A stretch of 64,000 bases of DNA from CAYPHJ01 sp964410485 (GCA_964410485.1 CAYPHJ010000007.1:10456-74455), one strand, 5' to 3'. Shown: positions 50,371-60,332, numbered from the stretch's first letter. Notes: generated by a model from the letters alone, not told the origin. Made by a program: numbers and translations.

Positions 50371-50830
50371 GTCACTCCTCCCAACTTCGATACTCTAAAC
50401 CCCTATAACCGCGGCGAAACAAACTCGCTTTCAGGTGCCGATTAGCACCGCAGGGCGGGCGTTAACCAGCCGCGGATCACTTTATTGGGAACCCCACAAA
50501 TGGGTCAAGGGCGGTTTTAGTAATAGAGAAATTGAAGGTTCTCAAGCAGTAATCTTGCGCAGCCGCCACCTTCGGAACCGATGCAAATGCCACCAGAGCG
50601 AACTCCAACCGATTCCCTGCGGCTGTTATGACGTTCAACGTTTGAACCGGTTGAACTTTGGCACGGCAGGTGTTGTTTTCGCCTGTCCCCATAGTTTTTT
50701 GCCGCAAACCCTTCCAGACCAATGCTCGCGTTCCCGCTGGTGCATCAAAAAATACTTCCGTTTGCCCTGGTACGGTTGTTGCTGATCCTTTCTGAGATTC
50801 CGTAAGAAAATGAAAGGAGGGCTGATCCGC
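50371..50830. other. Intergenic, 460 bp, with TTGAAC repeats
   Basis: No supported gene. TTCAACGTTTGAACCGGTTGAAC near 50633-50655 in outline (several TTGAAC units in both directions) is the same repeat seen at 35181-35230. The promoter of the secreted protein gene at 50831 must be here. Confidence 0.4.
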
Positions 50831-51484
50831 ATGGTCAAACTCGTTGTTGCCTTCATCGCGCTCTCGCTAACCAGCCCTATCGGCAGTGGTCACGCACAGG
50901 TGAATGTAGGCGTTTCAATTGGAGAGGAGGGTCTGAGAGGGTTCTACCTCGCAGTTGGAGAGTATTACAGGGTACCGCAGCGAGAGGTGGTTATTGTTAA
51001 GGAACGGCGCATCCCTCCCGAAGAGATCCCCGTTGTTTTTTTCATCGCGCAAAAAGCGCGAATTTCACCGGCAGTTGTGATTGATCTCAGGCTCCGTGGA
51101 AAATCGTGGTGGGATATTTCGATTCACTATGGACTCGGTCCTGAAATTTACTATGTTCCGATCCCCGCTCATGTGAAGGTGGGCCCACCCTATGGAAAGG
51201 CTTATGGCTATTACAAAACCAGGCCGAAAGAAAAATGGAGGACAATCGTTCTCAACGACGCCGATGTGGTGAACCTAGTGAATCTGAAATTCGTATCGGA
51301 GCATTACCGACGCCCTCCCGATGAGGTCATTCAGTTGAGGTCCCGAGGCAAGGACTTCTTAGTCATCAATCACGATATTAGCAAAGGCGGAAAGAGCGCG
51401 AGATTTGCCGACGGTATGGACGCGAACCAACGACGGAAGGGACAGCAAAAAGGCAAAGGGCCCGAAAAGGGCAAGGGGAACTAG
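50831..51484 (+). CDS. Secreted protein with a duplicated helical motif
   Basis: 217 residues from the ATG nine bases behind AAAGGAGGG. A signal peptide ends GHAQ (about residue 24). The mature part holds two copies of a roughly 50-residue motif: YYRVPQREVVIVKER...ISPAVVIDLRLRGKSWWDIS, then KFVSEHYRRPPDEVIQLRSRGKDFLVI. Each has helices with an RxRGK/RSRGK turn before a WDI or LVI ending. Between them is a Tyr/Pro-rich linker (EIYYVPIPAHVKVGPPYGKA). The last 20 residues are Lys-Gly rich (RRKGQQKGKGPEKGKG). No family name is known to me. A cell-envelope role is likely. Confidence 0.75.
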   Translation: MVKLVVAFIALSLTSPIGSGHAQVNVGVSIGEEGLRGFYLAVGEYYRVPQREVVIVKERRIPPEEIPVVFFIAQKARISPAVVIDLRLRGKSWWDISIHYGLGPEIYYVPIPAHVKVGPPYGKAYGYYKTRPKEKWRTIVLNDADVVNLVNLKFVSEHYRRPPDEVIQLRSRGKDFLVINHDISKGGKSARFADGMDANQRRKGQQKGKGPEKGKGN

Positions 51485-51546
51485 CTTGAACGTTTGAACC
51501 GCCGTTCGTCCTTCCGGGTCGACATGGGGAGTAGGGCAACCGAGCC

Positions 51547-52857
51547 TTACCGCTGGTCCGCCGCTGCCCGTATGCGTTTGGCCAATGCGGCGGGCGAAGC
51601 CATGGCCAAGGACAGCGGCACCATCAGGGCGCTGATGACGATGAGCGCCCAGATGGCGACGGAGTAGTTCCCGTGCAGGTCGAAGATGACGCCCATGACA
51701 AAGGGGCCTATGACGGCCGCGGCGATAGGAGCCCCCTGCAGCAGACCCAGAACTCCTCCGATAGCCCGGGTGCCGAACATGATGCTGCCCACGGCGCCAC
51801 GCATAGGAACCAGGCAGCCGAAGCTGACGCCGAACGTCAGAGCGAAGGGCACCGTGGCCGAAACAGAATGGACATCCATCAACTGCAGGTACAATAGGGC
51901 AAAGCCCATCATGGCGGCGACGGCTGCCAGAACGAATCGATAGTCCAGCCTGTCAAGCAAATAGCCGCCGCCCACACGCCCAATGCCGCTGATAATGAAG
52001 ACCATGGACATGACCACGGCCGCCCAGGTCGCGGTGAGTCCGACGTCTTGCTGAAAATAGGGAATCATGTGGACTTGAAAGGCGGAGTTTACGACGAAGG
52101 TACCGGACAAGTAGCTCGTGAACAGCCAAAATTCCTTGGTGCGGAGCACCGCATGAAGCGTGAGCCCGCTGTCGGGCCGCCGGGGCGATGAGCCGGTGGC
52201 AAGTTGCGGGGAGGTTTCCTCCTCCGGCGGATCGCCGTCAGGGCGCAGACCATAGGGCTCCGGTCGGTCGCGCACGAGAAGGCTGAGTAGCGTCACACCG
52301 ACCAAGATCAGTATGCCGTAGCCGATAAGGACCAGGCGCCAGCCGTGCGCCGCCTCAATTTGCGCGTTCAGTACGACGATGGGCGAGCCGAAGATCGGAC
52401 CCGTTACCGCAAGCCCCATGGCCAGGCCGCGTTTGCGACGGAACCAGCGCGAGATGATCACAGGCCAGGTAACCGCGTGGCTGACTCCGGACGCTCCCAG
52501 GGCAATGATCACGAAGAAGAAAAAAAACGTGACGATACCGGTGGCGAAGCCGAGGCCGAGAAAGCCGACGGCTGAGATGACGGCGCTCCAGAAAATCAAT
52601 TTACCCGAACTGAAGCGATCCAGCAGCAATCCGACAACCGGACTGATAATGCCGGATTCCAGTTGGCGCAGCGACATGGCTGCCGAAATAACCCACCGGT
52701 CCCAACCGAAGGTGCGTTCTATGGGGAGGATCAGGACGCCGAACCCCTGGAAATAGGCGGCGGAGAAGATGGTGTTGGCGGCTATACTCGCGGCGACCAT
52801 ATACCAGCCGAAGAAGATCGGCCGCCGCTTTTTCTCGCTTTCAGGGGTATCGGTCAA
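51547..52857 (-). CDS. MFS transporter, monocarboxylate/OFA-type
   Basis: 436 residues, 12 membrane helices. FFGWYMVAASIAANT opens the first helix, and RKRGLAMGLAVTGPIFGSPIV, with the RxxG signature between helices 4 and 5, marks the monocarboxylate/oxalate-formate antiporter branch of the major facilitator superfamily. A loop of about 45 residues rich in Pro and Glu joins the halves (PPEEETSPQLATGSS). It likely takes up or exchanges organic acids, in line with the other catabolic genes here, though the substrate is not known. It ends 10 bp from the uup gene start side, same strand as uup. Confidence 0.88.
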   Translation of the reverse strand: MTDTPESEKKRRPIFFGWYMVAASIAANTIFSAAYFQGFGVLILPIERTFGWDRWVISAAMSLRQLESGIISPVVGLLLDRFSSGKLIFWSAVISAVGFLGLGFATGIVTFFFFFVIIALGASGVSHAVTWPVIISRWFRRKRGLAMGLAVTGPIFGSPIVVLNAQIEAAHGWRLVLIGYGILILVGVTLLSLLVRDRPEPYGLRPDGDPPEEETSPQLATGSSPRRPDSGLTLHAVLRTKEFWLFTSYLSGTFVVNSAFQVHMIPYFQQDVGLTATWAAVVMSMVFIISGIGRVGGGYLLDRLDYRFVLAAVAAMMGFALLYLQLMDVHSVSATVPFALTFGVSFGCLVPMRGAVGSIMFGTRAIGGVLGLLQGAPIAAAVIGPFVMGVIFDLHGNYSVAIWALIVISALMVPLSLAMASPAALAKRIRAAADQR

Positions 52858-52866
52858 GCTGGCTCC

Positions 52867-54777
52867 TTAGCAATTCGCCACGCTTCCGAGCGCTTCCAAC
52901 GCTTCCCAGCGCGCGTAGTGAGCCTCGAGGTCTCGTTTGATCGCTTCCAGCCGCTCCATGGCGGCGCTGATTTCTTTGCTCGGCCGCCGATAGAACTCGG
53001 CTTCGCCCATCATACGATGAAGCTCGGCTTCCCGCGCTTCCAACGCTTCGATCTTTGCGGGCAGTGATTCCAGCTCGCGCTGCTCTTTATAAGAGAGCTT
53101 ACGGGGGCGGTCATTGCGGTTCTCAGTTGGCATTGGGCTCGCCGGCTTGCGTCCTCGCTTGAGTGCTTCGGTTTGAGGCGCAGCGATCGGACTTTGGTAC
53201 TGCTCCCAGTCCGCATATCCGCCGGCGTACTCTCCGACTTGGCCGTTACCTTCGAACACCAGCGTGCTGGTCACCACATTATCGAGGAAAGTCCGATCAT
53301 GGCTCACGAGCAGCAGCGTGCCTTCGTAATCGGCCAAAAGATCTTCCAAAAGTTCGAGCGTATCGACGTCGAGATCGTTCGTCGGCTCGTCCAGCACGAT
53401 CATGTTCACGGACTGGGTGAAGATCTTCGCCAGCAACAAACGATTGCGCTCGCCGCCGGATAATGACTTTACCGGTGAGTCGATGCGCTGGGGGGGAAAT
53501 AAAAAGTCTTTGAGATAGCCGGTGACGTGGCGCGACCGACCTTTAACGGTGACGTAAGCGGTCTCGCTCAAATTTTCGCGCACCGTCTTTTCGGGATCGA
53601 GATGCCGGCGATGCTGATCGAAGTAAGCGACATGCAAGCGCGTGCCCATCACCACCTGGCCCTGGGTCGGCATAAGCTCGCCCAGGATCAACTTCAGCAA
53701 AGTGCTCTTGCCCGAGCCGTTTGGGCCGATGATACCTATACGATCACCACGCAGAATGGTGGTCGAGAGATCGCGAATGATAAAATCAGCGGCATACCGG
53801 AAGCTAGCCTGGCGCAAGTCGACCACCAACTTACCCGAGAGAGCCCCGGCATCGATGCCGAAACGCGCTTTGCCTAAAACCTCGAGCCGCTTCTGGCGTT
53901 CGCGCCGCATGGCCTCTAGCGCTTTTACACGCCCTTCATTGCGCGTCCGGCGCGCTTTGATACCGCGGCGAATCCACGCCTCTTCCGCGGCCAGTTTTTT
54001 GTCGAAACTGGCGTTGGCGCGGGCCTCGATTTCGAGCAACTCCTCTTTTTTCTGCAAATAGGCGTCAAAGTCGCCGGAAAATGAGCTGAGCGTTCCGCGA
54101 TCGAGCTCGACAATGCGTGTGGCTAGGCGCTTGAGAAAAGTCCGGTCATGGGTAATGAAGATAAGCGCGCCGTGAGAGTCAAGGAGAAATTTTTCCAGCC
54201 AGGTAATTGCCGCGATGTCCAGATGATTGGTAGGCTCATCCAGCAGCAAGAGATCGGGCTCGCTTACCAGGGCGCGCGCCAACATGACCTGCCGGCGAGT
54301 GCCGCCGGAACAATCGGTGAGAGGCTTGTCGGCAGGTAATCCCAAGCGTGTCAAAACGGTCTCCACTTTCTGGTTTAGATTCCAGCCGGAGAGCGCATCG
54401 ATCCGTGTTTGCAGCTCTGCCATCCGCGCCAGCAGGCCTCGCTCCGAGCTTATGATCTTGTGGGTTAAATGATGGTACTCCGACAGCAGCGAGCCCAAGT
54501 CCCCCAAACCGCCGGCCACCACATCGAAAATGCTCTGGTCGGTATCCGGCGGCACCTCTTGTTCCAGATGCGCAATGCGCAAGGTTTCCTGACGCCACAC
54601 CTCGCCGTCATCCGGCAAAGCCGCCCCGGCAATGACGCGAAACAGCGTCGATTTGCCGGCGCCATTTCGGCCCACCAGACAAACCCGTTCAGCCGGTTCG
54701 ATCTGGAAGTCGACGTGAGCAAGCAACGGCAGATGGCCGTAGGCCAGAGATACGTTATCGAGGCGAAGCAGGGCCAT
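52867..54777 (-). CDS. uup: ABC-F ATPase Uup
   Basis: 636 residues starting MALLRLDNVSLAYG; the frame is open 19 codons further. Two ABC ATPase domains in one chain: Walker A GRNGAGKST and GPNGSGKST, signatures CSGGTRRQVMLARAL and LSGGERNRLLLAK, Walker B LLLLDEPTNHLD and IVLDEPTNDLD. The linker is the charged helix pair of ABC-F proteins, and the C-terminal 80 residues are a coiled coil (REAELHRMMGEAEF, then MERLEAIKRDLE) that binds DNA in Uup. It lacks membrane segments. Uup and kin act on the ribosome or at branched DNA. The first signature has CSGG in place of LSGG. It leads the unit with the MFS gene. Confidence 0.93.
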   Translation of the reverse strand: MALLRLDNVSLAYGHLPLLAHVDFQIEPAERVCLVGRNGAGKSTLFRVIAGAALPDDGEVWRQETLRIAHLEQEVPPDTDQSIFDVVAGGLGDLGSLLSEYHHLTHKIISSERGLLARMAELQTRIDALSGWNLNQKVETVLTRLGLPADKPLTDCSGGTRRQVMLARALVSEPDLLLLDEPTNHLDIAAITWLEKFLLDSHGALIFITHDRTFLKRLATRIVELDRGTLSSFSGDFDAYLQKKEELLEIEARANASFDKKLAAEEAWIRRGIKARRTRNEGRVKALEAMRRERQKRLEVLGKARFGIDAGALSGKLVVDLRQASFRYAADFIIRDLSTTILRGDRIGIIGPNGSGKSTLLKLILGELMPTQGQVVMGTRLHVAYFDQHRRHLDPEKTVRENLSETAYVTVKGRSRHVTGYLKDFLFPPQRIDSPVKSLSGGERNRLLLAKIFTQSVNMIVLDEPTNDLDVDTLELLEDLLADYEGTLLLVSHDRTFLDNVVTSTLVFEGNGQVGEYAGGYADWEQYQSPIAAPQTEALKRGRKPASPMPTENRNDRPRKLSYKEQRELESLPAKIEALEAREAELHRMMGEAEFYRRPSKEISAAMERLEAIKRDLEAHYARWEALEALGSVANC

Positions 54778-55209
54778 GTAAAATAAATTGGGCTGTACGG
54801 TCACAAGTGACGATCCCGCAAGCCCAAACAGCAATGTAGCAAGAAGGTCGGGAAAGGAAAGCTTAGGGCCGTCGAAATTGCATCAGATAAGAGTCCAGCC
54901 TTCGTGATGAATACGCGTCCAGACCAAATGGGCTGTGGCCGTTGTGGAGATTTCTTCCCGCCAAGACGCCAAGCGCGCAGAGAAATCCATACAAATCCGA
55001 AATCCGACGCACGAAAATCGAAACAAATTCAAGTAATCAAAACCCCAAATTCAAAACTCCGAGTTTAGTTTGAAATTTTGAGCTATTGAGTCATAGGTGC
55101 AACCAACGAGTTCACGCCGTTCAAGTAGTTCAAGTCGTTGAATCGGATTCGGAATGAAAGCACCCACTCGGACTTTTGACCGGCTCGATTGTTTGCAACG
55201 GACAAGCCG
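54778..55209. other. Intergenic, 430 bp, no supported gene
   Basis: Holds AT-rich low-complexity DNA with recurring ATCCGAA/AATTCAAA words (54990-55080) and GTTCAAGTAGTTCAAGTCGTTGAA near 55118-55140. No gene seen. Confidence 0.4.
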
Positions 55210-55605
55210 TTAACGCTGCTCGACGTTGAACTCGGCTTGGACCTGCCGGCGAATGTCCTTGCGAGTGACGTAGTCGATGATCTGGATCTTTTCCGCCGGG
55301 CCGGAACGGTTGCCCATCATGATCATTGGTCCTTTGCCGGTATTTTCCAGGGTGTAGAAAGAGCCGCCGGTGATCAGCGCCGCCTGACCCGGTTTCAACG
55401 TCACCTTGCCGCCGTCGGGAAAGCTCATCGTGCACTCACCATCGAGAACCACAAACGTCTGGTCGGCGTTGTGGCAGTGCATGGAGTCTTTCTGACCCGG
55501 CTCGTAGTAATGCATCCAGGCGTGAAATCGCGGCGTATTAAAGACGTTCTTGCGCTTTTTTAGCTTATTGCCCATCTCCATCAGATCAATCACTTCGATG
55601 CCCAT
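55210..55605 (-). CDS. Single-domain cupin protein
   Basis: 131 residues, one cupin barrel. Motif 1 is MHCHNADQTFVVLDGE with two His and, in place of the usual Glu, Gln (DQTF), motif 2 lies in GQAALITGGSFYTLEN, where the His of a metal site is absent. So any metal site is incomplete compared with the secreted cupin at 4001-4504. No signal peptide, so cytoplasmic. The C-terminus is polar (VTRKDIRRQVQ). It is alone on its strand segment. Members of this type serve as regulators or small-molecule enzymes; the role here is unknown. Confidence 0.82.
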   Translation of the reverse strand: MGIEVIDLMEMGNKLKKRKNVFNTPRFHAWMHYYEPGQKDSMHCHNADQTFVVLDGECTMSFPDGGKVTLKPGQAALITGGSFYTLENTGKGPMIMMGNRSGPAEKIQIIDYVTRKDIRRQVQAEFNVEQR

Positions 55606-55826
55606 TCTGAATCCCTCCCCTTTTGCGTGAATTTATAGGACGGCAATCACTTCGATTTGAAAACTCTTGCGTTTTGCCATTGCCGGTCTCCGCGATTGCC
55701 GTTCGCTTCTCCGACCTCATAGCACGAGGCAAGCGTGAAGGTCTACAGTCTCTTGATACGCAATTTACTTTCGCTTGAACTTTTGAACCTTCGCTTACGC
55801 GAGGTTTGCTCCCGGCGAGTGGTTGT

Positions 55827-56306
55827 TTAACGTGCCTTCACCGGCCGTTTCCCATGGCTATCCTGCGGTACGCCGCGAGCCAACGACATGTGGGAATGCA
55901 CGCCGAGCCAGCGCCCATCCGGCTGTCTCACGAGCACGATTGTGGCGCGCCCTGGGCGGTCGAAGGGCCTCCCGTCTTCATGGAAACCTGTGCTGGTCCA
56001 GGGCGCGATTGCGACCGCCATGGCGCCGTCCGAGGACGCCACGACCAGAGTGTTCGCCAGGTCGAAGCGAAACTCCGCTGTGCGCGGCCAGACATTGTTC
56101 CACTGCCGCTCGGTCCAGGCCGACAAGCTTTTCACCAGCTCTTGATAGGTGCCGAAGATGACGATGTCCGGGTGCCAGAACGGGCGTGCCGCCGCATAGT
56201 CGACCTCCCGGACACAGCTAGCGAACCGGTCGAGCCAGTCGAGCACCTGCGCCGTAGTCGCGGCATCGGCCTCCGGAAGAGGAAGGTTCATCTGAAGCTT
56301 TTCCAC
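55827..56306 (-). CDS. SnoaL-like (NTF2-fold) protein
   Basis: 159 residues, or 154 from the next Met. A long N-terminal helix (VLDWLDRFASCVREVDYAAA) leads into RPFWHPDIVIFGTYQE and a curved sheet (AMAVAIAPWTSTGFHEDG and RATIVLVRQPDGRWLGVHSH). This is the SnoaL_3/DUF4440 pattern: the pocket-lining Trp-His and the last strand H-S-H are kept. Such proteins are ketosteroid-isomerase-like small enzymes or binding proteins. It is alone between a cupin gene and a BrkB-family gene on the same strand, with gaps over 100 bp and TTGAAC repeats in both. Confidence 0.82.
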   Translation of the reverse strand: MEKLQMNLPLPEADAATTAQVLDWLDRFASCVREVDYAAARPFWHPDIVIFGTYQELVKSLSAWTERQWNNVWPRTAEFRFDLANTLVVASSDGAMAVAIAPWTSTGFHEDGRPFDRPGRATIVLVRQPDGRWLGVHSHMSLARGVPQDSHGKRPVKAR

Positions 56307-56417
56307 TCGAATCTAACGTTAAACTTTTGCACTCTTGAACCCTTGAACTGCCGTTAAGGCATTTCTCACTCGACAGCTTCGGCTTCTCCCACCCGGCTCT
56401 GGTCTAAAACCCCGCCT

Positions 56418-57764
56418 TCATACTTCCTTGAGTTTTAAATTAGCGGGCGAGTTCGCGTTCATTTCATAAAACCGCCTGAGGGCGTCTCTAAACTTGTCCA
56501 AATAGGGCGATTCCACAATCGGCAGGCTGTCCATGCCGCGCCGGTCCAATTGCTCCACAATCGCCGCAACCGTCAGATCATCCACGTACCAACCCGGTTG
56601 ATAGCCGACGTTTTCACGATCGGTTGTGTAGACTTCCGACAGGATTTTGGCTTCAGTCAATTCAAAGAGGATCGAACGAACCAGCCGGATGGGCATCTCC
56701 AGCTCTCGGGAAATATCGTCCGCGGTGAGAGGTTTTCGGGTAGAAAGAAATTCCTTTACGCAAAGGTGCGTAATGAGGAGGGCAGCTATTCGTCTAAAGG
56801 ATTGACTGACTTTCAAACAATCCTGCTCGAACTCGTACGTTTCGACATTCTGATGAGCAAAGGAGATCTCCGCGCCGAACAGAACGATGAGCCAGCTAAC
56901 CTGGAGCCATACCAAAAAGAGAGGCAAAGCGGCAAAGCTTCCGTAGATTGCGCCGTACTTGGAAACTCCGATCTGGAATGTGACGTAGCCGAATTGGGTA
57001 ATTTGGTAAATGGTCCCGGCAAGGATGCCCGCGCATAAGGCGGATTTGAAGTTGACTTTTGTGTTGGGCATGAACGCGTAGATAAAAGTAAACACGACCC
57101 AAAGGACAGCGTACGGCAAAAACCCCAGGGCAAAAACGACGACACTTCCCAAATAACCGACAAATGAGAGACGTTCTATGATCGCCGTGACCTGCGTCAT
57201 CAGCAGGAGGGTCATGCTGCTCGCCGTGATCAGGAGAACCGGACAAATCATCATGACCGACAAGTAGTCGGCCAGCTTGCGCCCAAAGGTCCTCGCTCTT
57301 TTAATGCCCCAAATATCGTTGAAGGACTTTTCGATATTGCCGAGAACCTTGATGACGGTCCAAAACAATACCGCCACGCCGACGCCGGCAATGGCCCCTC
57401 CCTTCGCGTTTTCCAGCAGAGCATGAGAGAATCCGATAATCCTCTCGGCGACTTCTCGTTGCCCTTCCATTCTCTCCAGGAGTTGCGCCTCGAGAATCTT
57501 TTCCAAGCCGAATCCTTTGGCAATGCCGAAGCCGACCGCCACAACAGGCACGATCGACAAAAGCGAGTAGAAAGTCAGGGCGGAGGCGCGCAATTGACAG
57601 TTGTCCTCATTGAAGCCGCGAACGGCCAGGAGAGCAACTCTTAACGGCCTGATCCACAATGACTTGCGACCGGTCAGCCTTTTCGCACGGACGCGCCAGA
57701 TGTCCGTCGTTAAGAAGTGAAGGGAGTTGGAAATTCTAAGGGTTAGATCTTGTTTCAAGGCCAT
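56418..57764 (-). CDS. YihY/BrkB-family membrane protein with C-terminal winged helix
   Basis: 448 residues. Residues about 40-320 are the BrkB domain with six membrane helices: NCQLRASALTFYSLLSIVPV, IEKSFNDIWGIKRAR, NTKVNFKSALCAGILAGT and VSKYGAIYGSFAALPLFLVW are its hallmark blocks. Residues 340-440 form a cytosolic helical domain resembling a winged helix (TADDISRELEMPIRLVRSIL) found in many longer members. Once named RNase BN, the family has no proven nuclease role; it is thought to handle transport or stress at the membrane. The gene stands alone on the minus strand, 53 bp from the hydrolase gene upstream. Confidence 0.9.
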   Translation of the reverse strand: MALKQDLTLRISNSLHFLTTDIWRVRAKRLTGRKSLWIRPLRVALLAVRGFNEDNCQLRASALTFYSLLSIVPVVAVGFGIAKGFGLEKILEAQLLERMEGQREVAERIIGFSHALLENAKGGAIAGVGVAVLFWTVIKVLGNIEKSFNDIWGIKRARTFGRKLADYLSVMMICPVLLITASSMTLLLMTQVTAIIERLSFVGYLGSVVVFALGFLPYAVLWVVFTFIYAFMPNTKVNFKSALCAGILAGTIYQITQFGYVTFQIGVSKYGAIYGSFAALPLFLVWLQVSWLIVLFGAEISFAHQNVETYEFEQDCLKVSQSFRRIAALLITHLCVKEFLSTRKPLTADDISRELEMPIRLVRSILFELTEAKILSEVYTTDRENVGYQPGWYVDDLTVAAIVEQLDRRGMDSLPIVESPYLDKFRDALRRFYEMNANSPANLKLKEV

Positions 57765-57817
57765 AAGCGATCTCCCGTAGGATAATGTCGTTCTTTATAG
57801 CGCCGTAAGGCTCACAT

Positions 57818-58627
57818 TTAGGCGCGCCTTAAAAACTGCCGAATCATGCCGTGAACAGCCTGTGGCTCTGTATAGAAATAGCCGTGACGCTCGCCGGGCA
57901 ACACGACAAGCTCAGAGTTCGGCATTCCCTTGGCAAGCAAGTCAGCGCCCGCTCGATGCGACATATCGCTGACGACAAAATGATCGTCCTCACCAACGAG
58001 GATCAGAGTTGGGACTTTGATATCCTTCAGTCGGGCGCTTGTGTCATGCGCCTGGCGCGCCAGCACGTGACGGAAGTAAAATTCCACCGGACACAGATTG
58101 GCCATGCGCACCTGGAGGTATTTCTCGATCAGGTTCATGTGATTGCGCGCGTAGGTCTCGGTCCAACCGACGACGATCGTGTGATGACGCACGTATCTCT
58201 CATACCCCATCTCAACCATTTCTTTGGCGATCCTGAGTGGAATTCCCCTTTCACCCGGATGCGCGGCTCCGCTCGAAGCAAGGATCAATTTGCTGACTTT
58301 TCGTGGATGGTTGAGAGCGAGAAGTTGCGCCACCCGACCTCCCATGGAGTGACCGCAGACCACCGCGCCTTCAAGACCGAGATGCTCGAGAACGGCCGCA
58401 GCGTCGTCGGCGAACATCTCGGTACTGTACTTGATCGCAGGTTTGTCCGATAACCCAGTGCCGCGATAGTCGATTATCACCACCCGGTGGTCACGGGCAA
58501 ACTCTGGAACCTGATAAATATTCCACACCGCGCCATCACAAGCGGTTTCGCTGAGAAACAAGAACGGCGCCCCCTCGCCGCAAACTTCATAGTAGATATC
58601 GACCTCTTTGGCCTTAAGAAACGGCAT
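57818..58627 (-). CDS. Alpha/beta hydrolase
   Basis: 269 residues. Nucleophile elbow VVCGHSMGGRVAQL (Ser about residue 98), early IDYRGTGLSDKP loop, acid Asp in LILVGEDDHFV, and base His in GERHGYFYTEP. This is the standard set of 3-oxoadipate enol-lactonase/hydrolase-like enzymes. The short lid region (AAHPGERGIPLRIAKEM) fits a soluble cytosolic enzyme. It is upstream of the BrkB gene on the same strand, and the next gene upstream is the broken methyltransferase. Substrate unknown; no direct aromatic-ring cleavage gene lies beside it. Confidence 0.9.
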   Translation of the reverse strand: MPFLKAKEVDIYYEVCGEGAPFLFLSETACDGAVWNIYQVPEFARDHRVVIIDYRGTGLSDKPAIKYSTEMFADDAAAVLEHLGLEGAVVCGHSMGGRVAQLLALNHPRKVSKLILASSGAAHPGERGIPLRIAKEMVEMGYERYVRHHTIVVGWTETYARNHMNLIEKYLQVRMANLCPVEFYFRHVLARQAHDTSARLKDIKVPTLILVGEDDHFVVSDMSHRAGADLLAKGMPNSELVVLPGERHGYFYTEPQAVHGMIRQFLRRA

Positions 58628-58871
58628 GCTTGGGTCTCCTTGCTATCAGCAATAAACTAACAAGGGTTACGGTGACAAGTAGACGGATATATGACAAAGT
58701 GTTGTTTCAGAAATCATATAGGGCACAAGGAGAGACGCAGGGCGCCAGGATGTTCTGGGCGGGCGCGTTCGGCATGAAATCCGCTGTTCGCCGGTCCTCT
58801 CTGGACGCGTACAGGAAAATTTTCTCTGAGATGCGCGGTGACTTGATAAAGGCGTTGGAGTCGCCACCGAG

Positions 58872-59927
58872 TTAAGAGGAATGCCGACGGCAGACGGGGG
58901 TGGACCGCGCTATGTCTCCGTCGTTTAGCGACTTTCCTTCCAAAAGAAACTGTGTTCCGGGTCTGCCCCCGCTTTCGCCATCAAAATCAGCGGCATAATG
59001 TCCACTGTGTTCCCGAAGTGTACCTCCCGCGGCCTCAACGCCGTGTTTAATGATTGGCTCAGGCGCGCTTCGTGCCCGCGATAATAATCGTCCCGAAGTT
59101 GTCCTGAAGGGGTTTGATCGAATCGATCGAACACAGCGCGCATCGTCCCAATCGTGAATGATGTGTTTCATGATGTAGGCCTCGGCCGGCGGCACCTCTT
59201 CGAACATATCTCCGCCGATAAAGTCTATCCTGGAAGCGACATCAGCCGCCTCACCGATCAAGCGCTGCTGCGCTAAAGGAATGAGATCCGAAACCTCAAG
59301 CACGATGCCACGCAGGTCACGATATTTCTTGAGCAACGCAACCACCATATGACCGAACCCGCCGCCGATGTCGGCGACCGTTTTGATTCCGGTCAAATCG
59401 CAGTTATCCAGGACTCCGCGCATCGAGTTCAGACTGTTTGATTTCATCGCCTCGCCGAAATCTTCCATCTCTTTGGGATTGGCCTTACAGTACTCCCAAT
59501 ACTCCATGCCGAGTTGCGCTTTGGCCTGCGGCTCTCCCGTGCGCAAAGCGTCCGGCAAGCCCCCCCAGATCTTCCACCAGGTTCCGCCAAATACCTCTGT
59601 GAGTTTTTTGATCGACACCGGCGAACTGGAGGTCAGCACTCCTGATAACTCGGTCGGCCCGAAACGGCCGTCTTTCTCTTCCGTGAAGATGCCGATACTG
59701 GCAGATGCCCTTAGCGCGCGCTCCAAAAATTCCGGCTTGACTTGGACGCCGTATTCGTTGGTCAGCTGAAATGCGGTCTTCGCACCATGCTTGTGGAGCA
59801 GGTCGGGAATATCAAGTCGCGTGACCGCTGAAATAGTCTGCGATACCCAGGCGCCCATTACCATTTGCATGACCACGGCCACCGGGGGCAGCGATTCTTG
59901 GCTTTTACTATGAGGTGCTTCGTTCAC
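58872..59927 (-). pseudogene. O-methyltransferase with a frameshifted C-terminus
   Basis: 351-codon frame. Residues 1-265 match SAM-dependent O-methyltransferases of the acetylserotonin type: a dimerisation domain (VSQTISAVTRLDIPDLL, then LERALRASASIGIFTE), the SAM loop VADIGGGFGHMVVALLKKY, GGDMFEEVPPAEAY and the catalytic-side motif MKHIIHDWDD. After DDARCVRSI the expected sequence is lost in this frame but pieces appear in the others: DNFGTIIIAGTKRA in one, TVDIMPLILMAKAGADPE in another. So one or more frameshifts destroy the last 80 residues, which form the end of the catalytic domain. Probably inactive, or a sequencing error; the rest is well kept, so decay would be recent. Confidence 0.7.
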
Positions 59928-60332
59928 TGCGAAACCTCCCGTTTGTTTTCTTGCAATCTACTCAACTAAATTCGCCAACTGCAACCGCCTAACACAGAAC
60001 GACTGGAACGTCTTGAACAAAGATCCGTGCCGACGAAGTGGTTAGCCATCGAAAAAAAGAAGTGTTTGACTTGGCGGCTTCGCTTTCGATAAGCTCTTTC
60101 GCCGTAACGCGTCACTGATTTGTCCCGCTTGGCATTCGGACAGAGAAACTTGCCAATGGGCGCAAGGCAATTTCTGGAGGCTCCTAGTCGTGGGTGCCCG
60201 ACCCGAATCTCCCGTTTACGCTTCTTCCTTAAATTACCATTCTAAGTTTCGCCGCGTGGATGCGAAAGGCAGCACGCGAAAAGCGTCGCACGCCTTACTA
60301 ACCGCGCATTACTAACTACAAGGAGGCCTGAG
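59928..60332. other. Intergenic, 405 bp, upstream of the TAXI-TRAP operon
   Basis: No supported gene on either strand. It lies between divergent genes and must hold the promoter of the TRAP operon; AACTACAAGGAGG is the ribosome site at its right end. Confidence 0.4.

Noticed and set aside
58630..58875. Plus-strand frame of 81 codons (or 41 from an ATG at 58750)
   Set aside because: The last part, LDAYRKIFSEMRGDLIKALE, looks protein-like, but there is no ribosome site and no family match; it was left out for lack of support.
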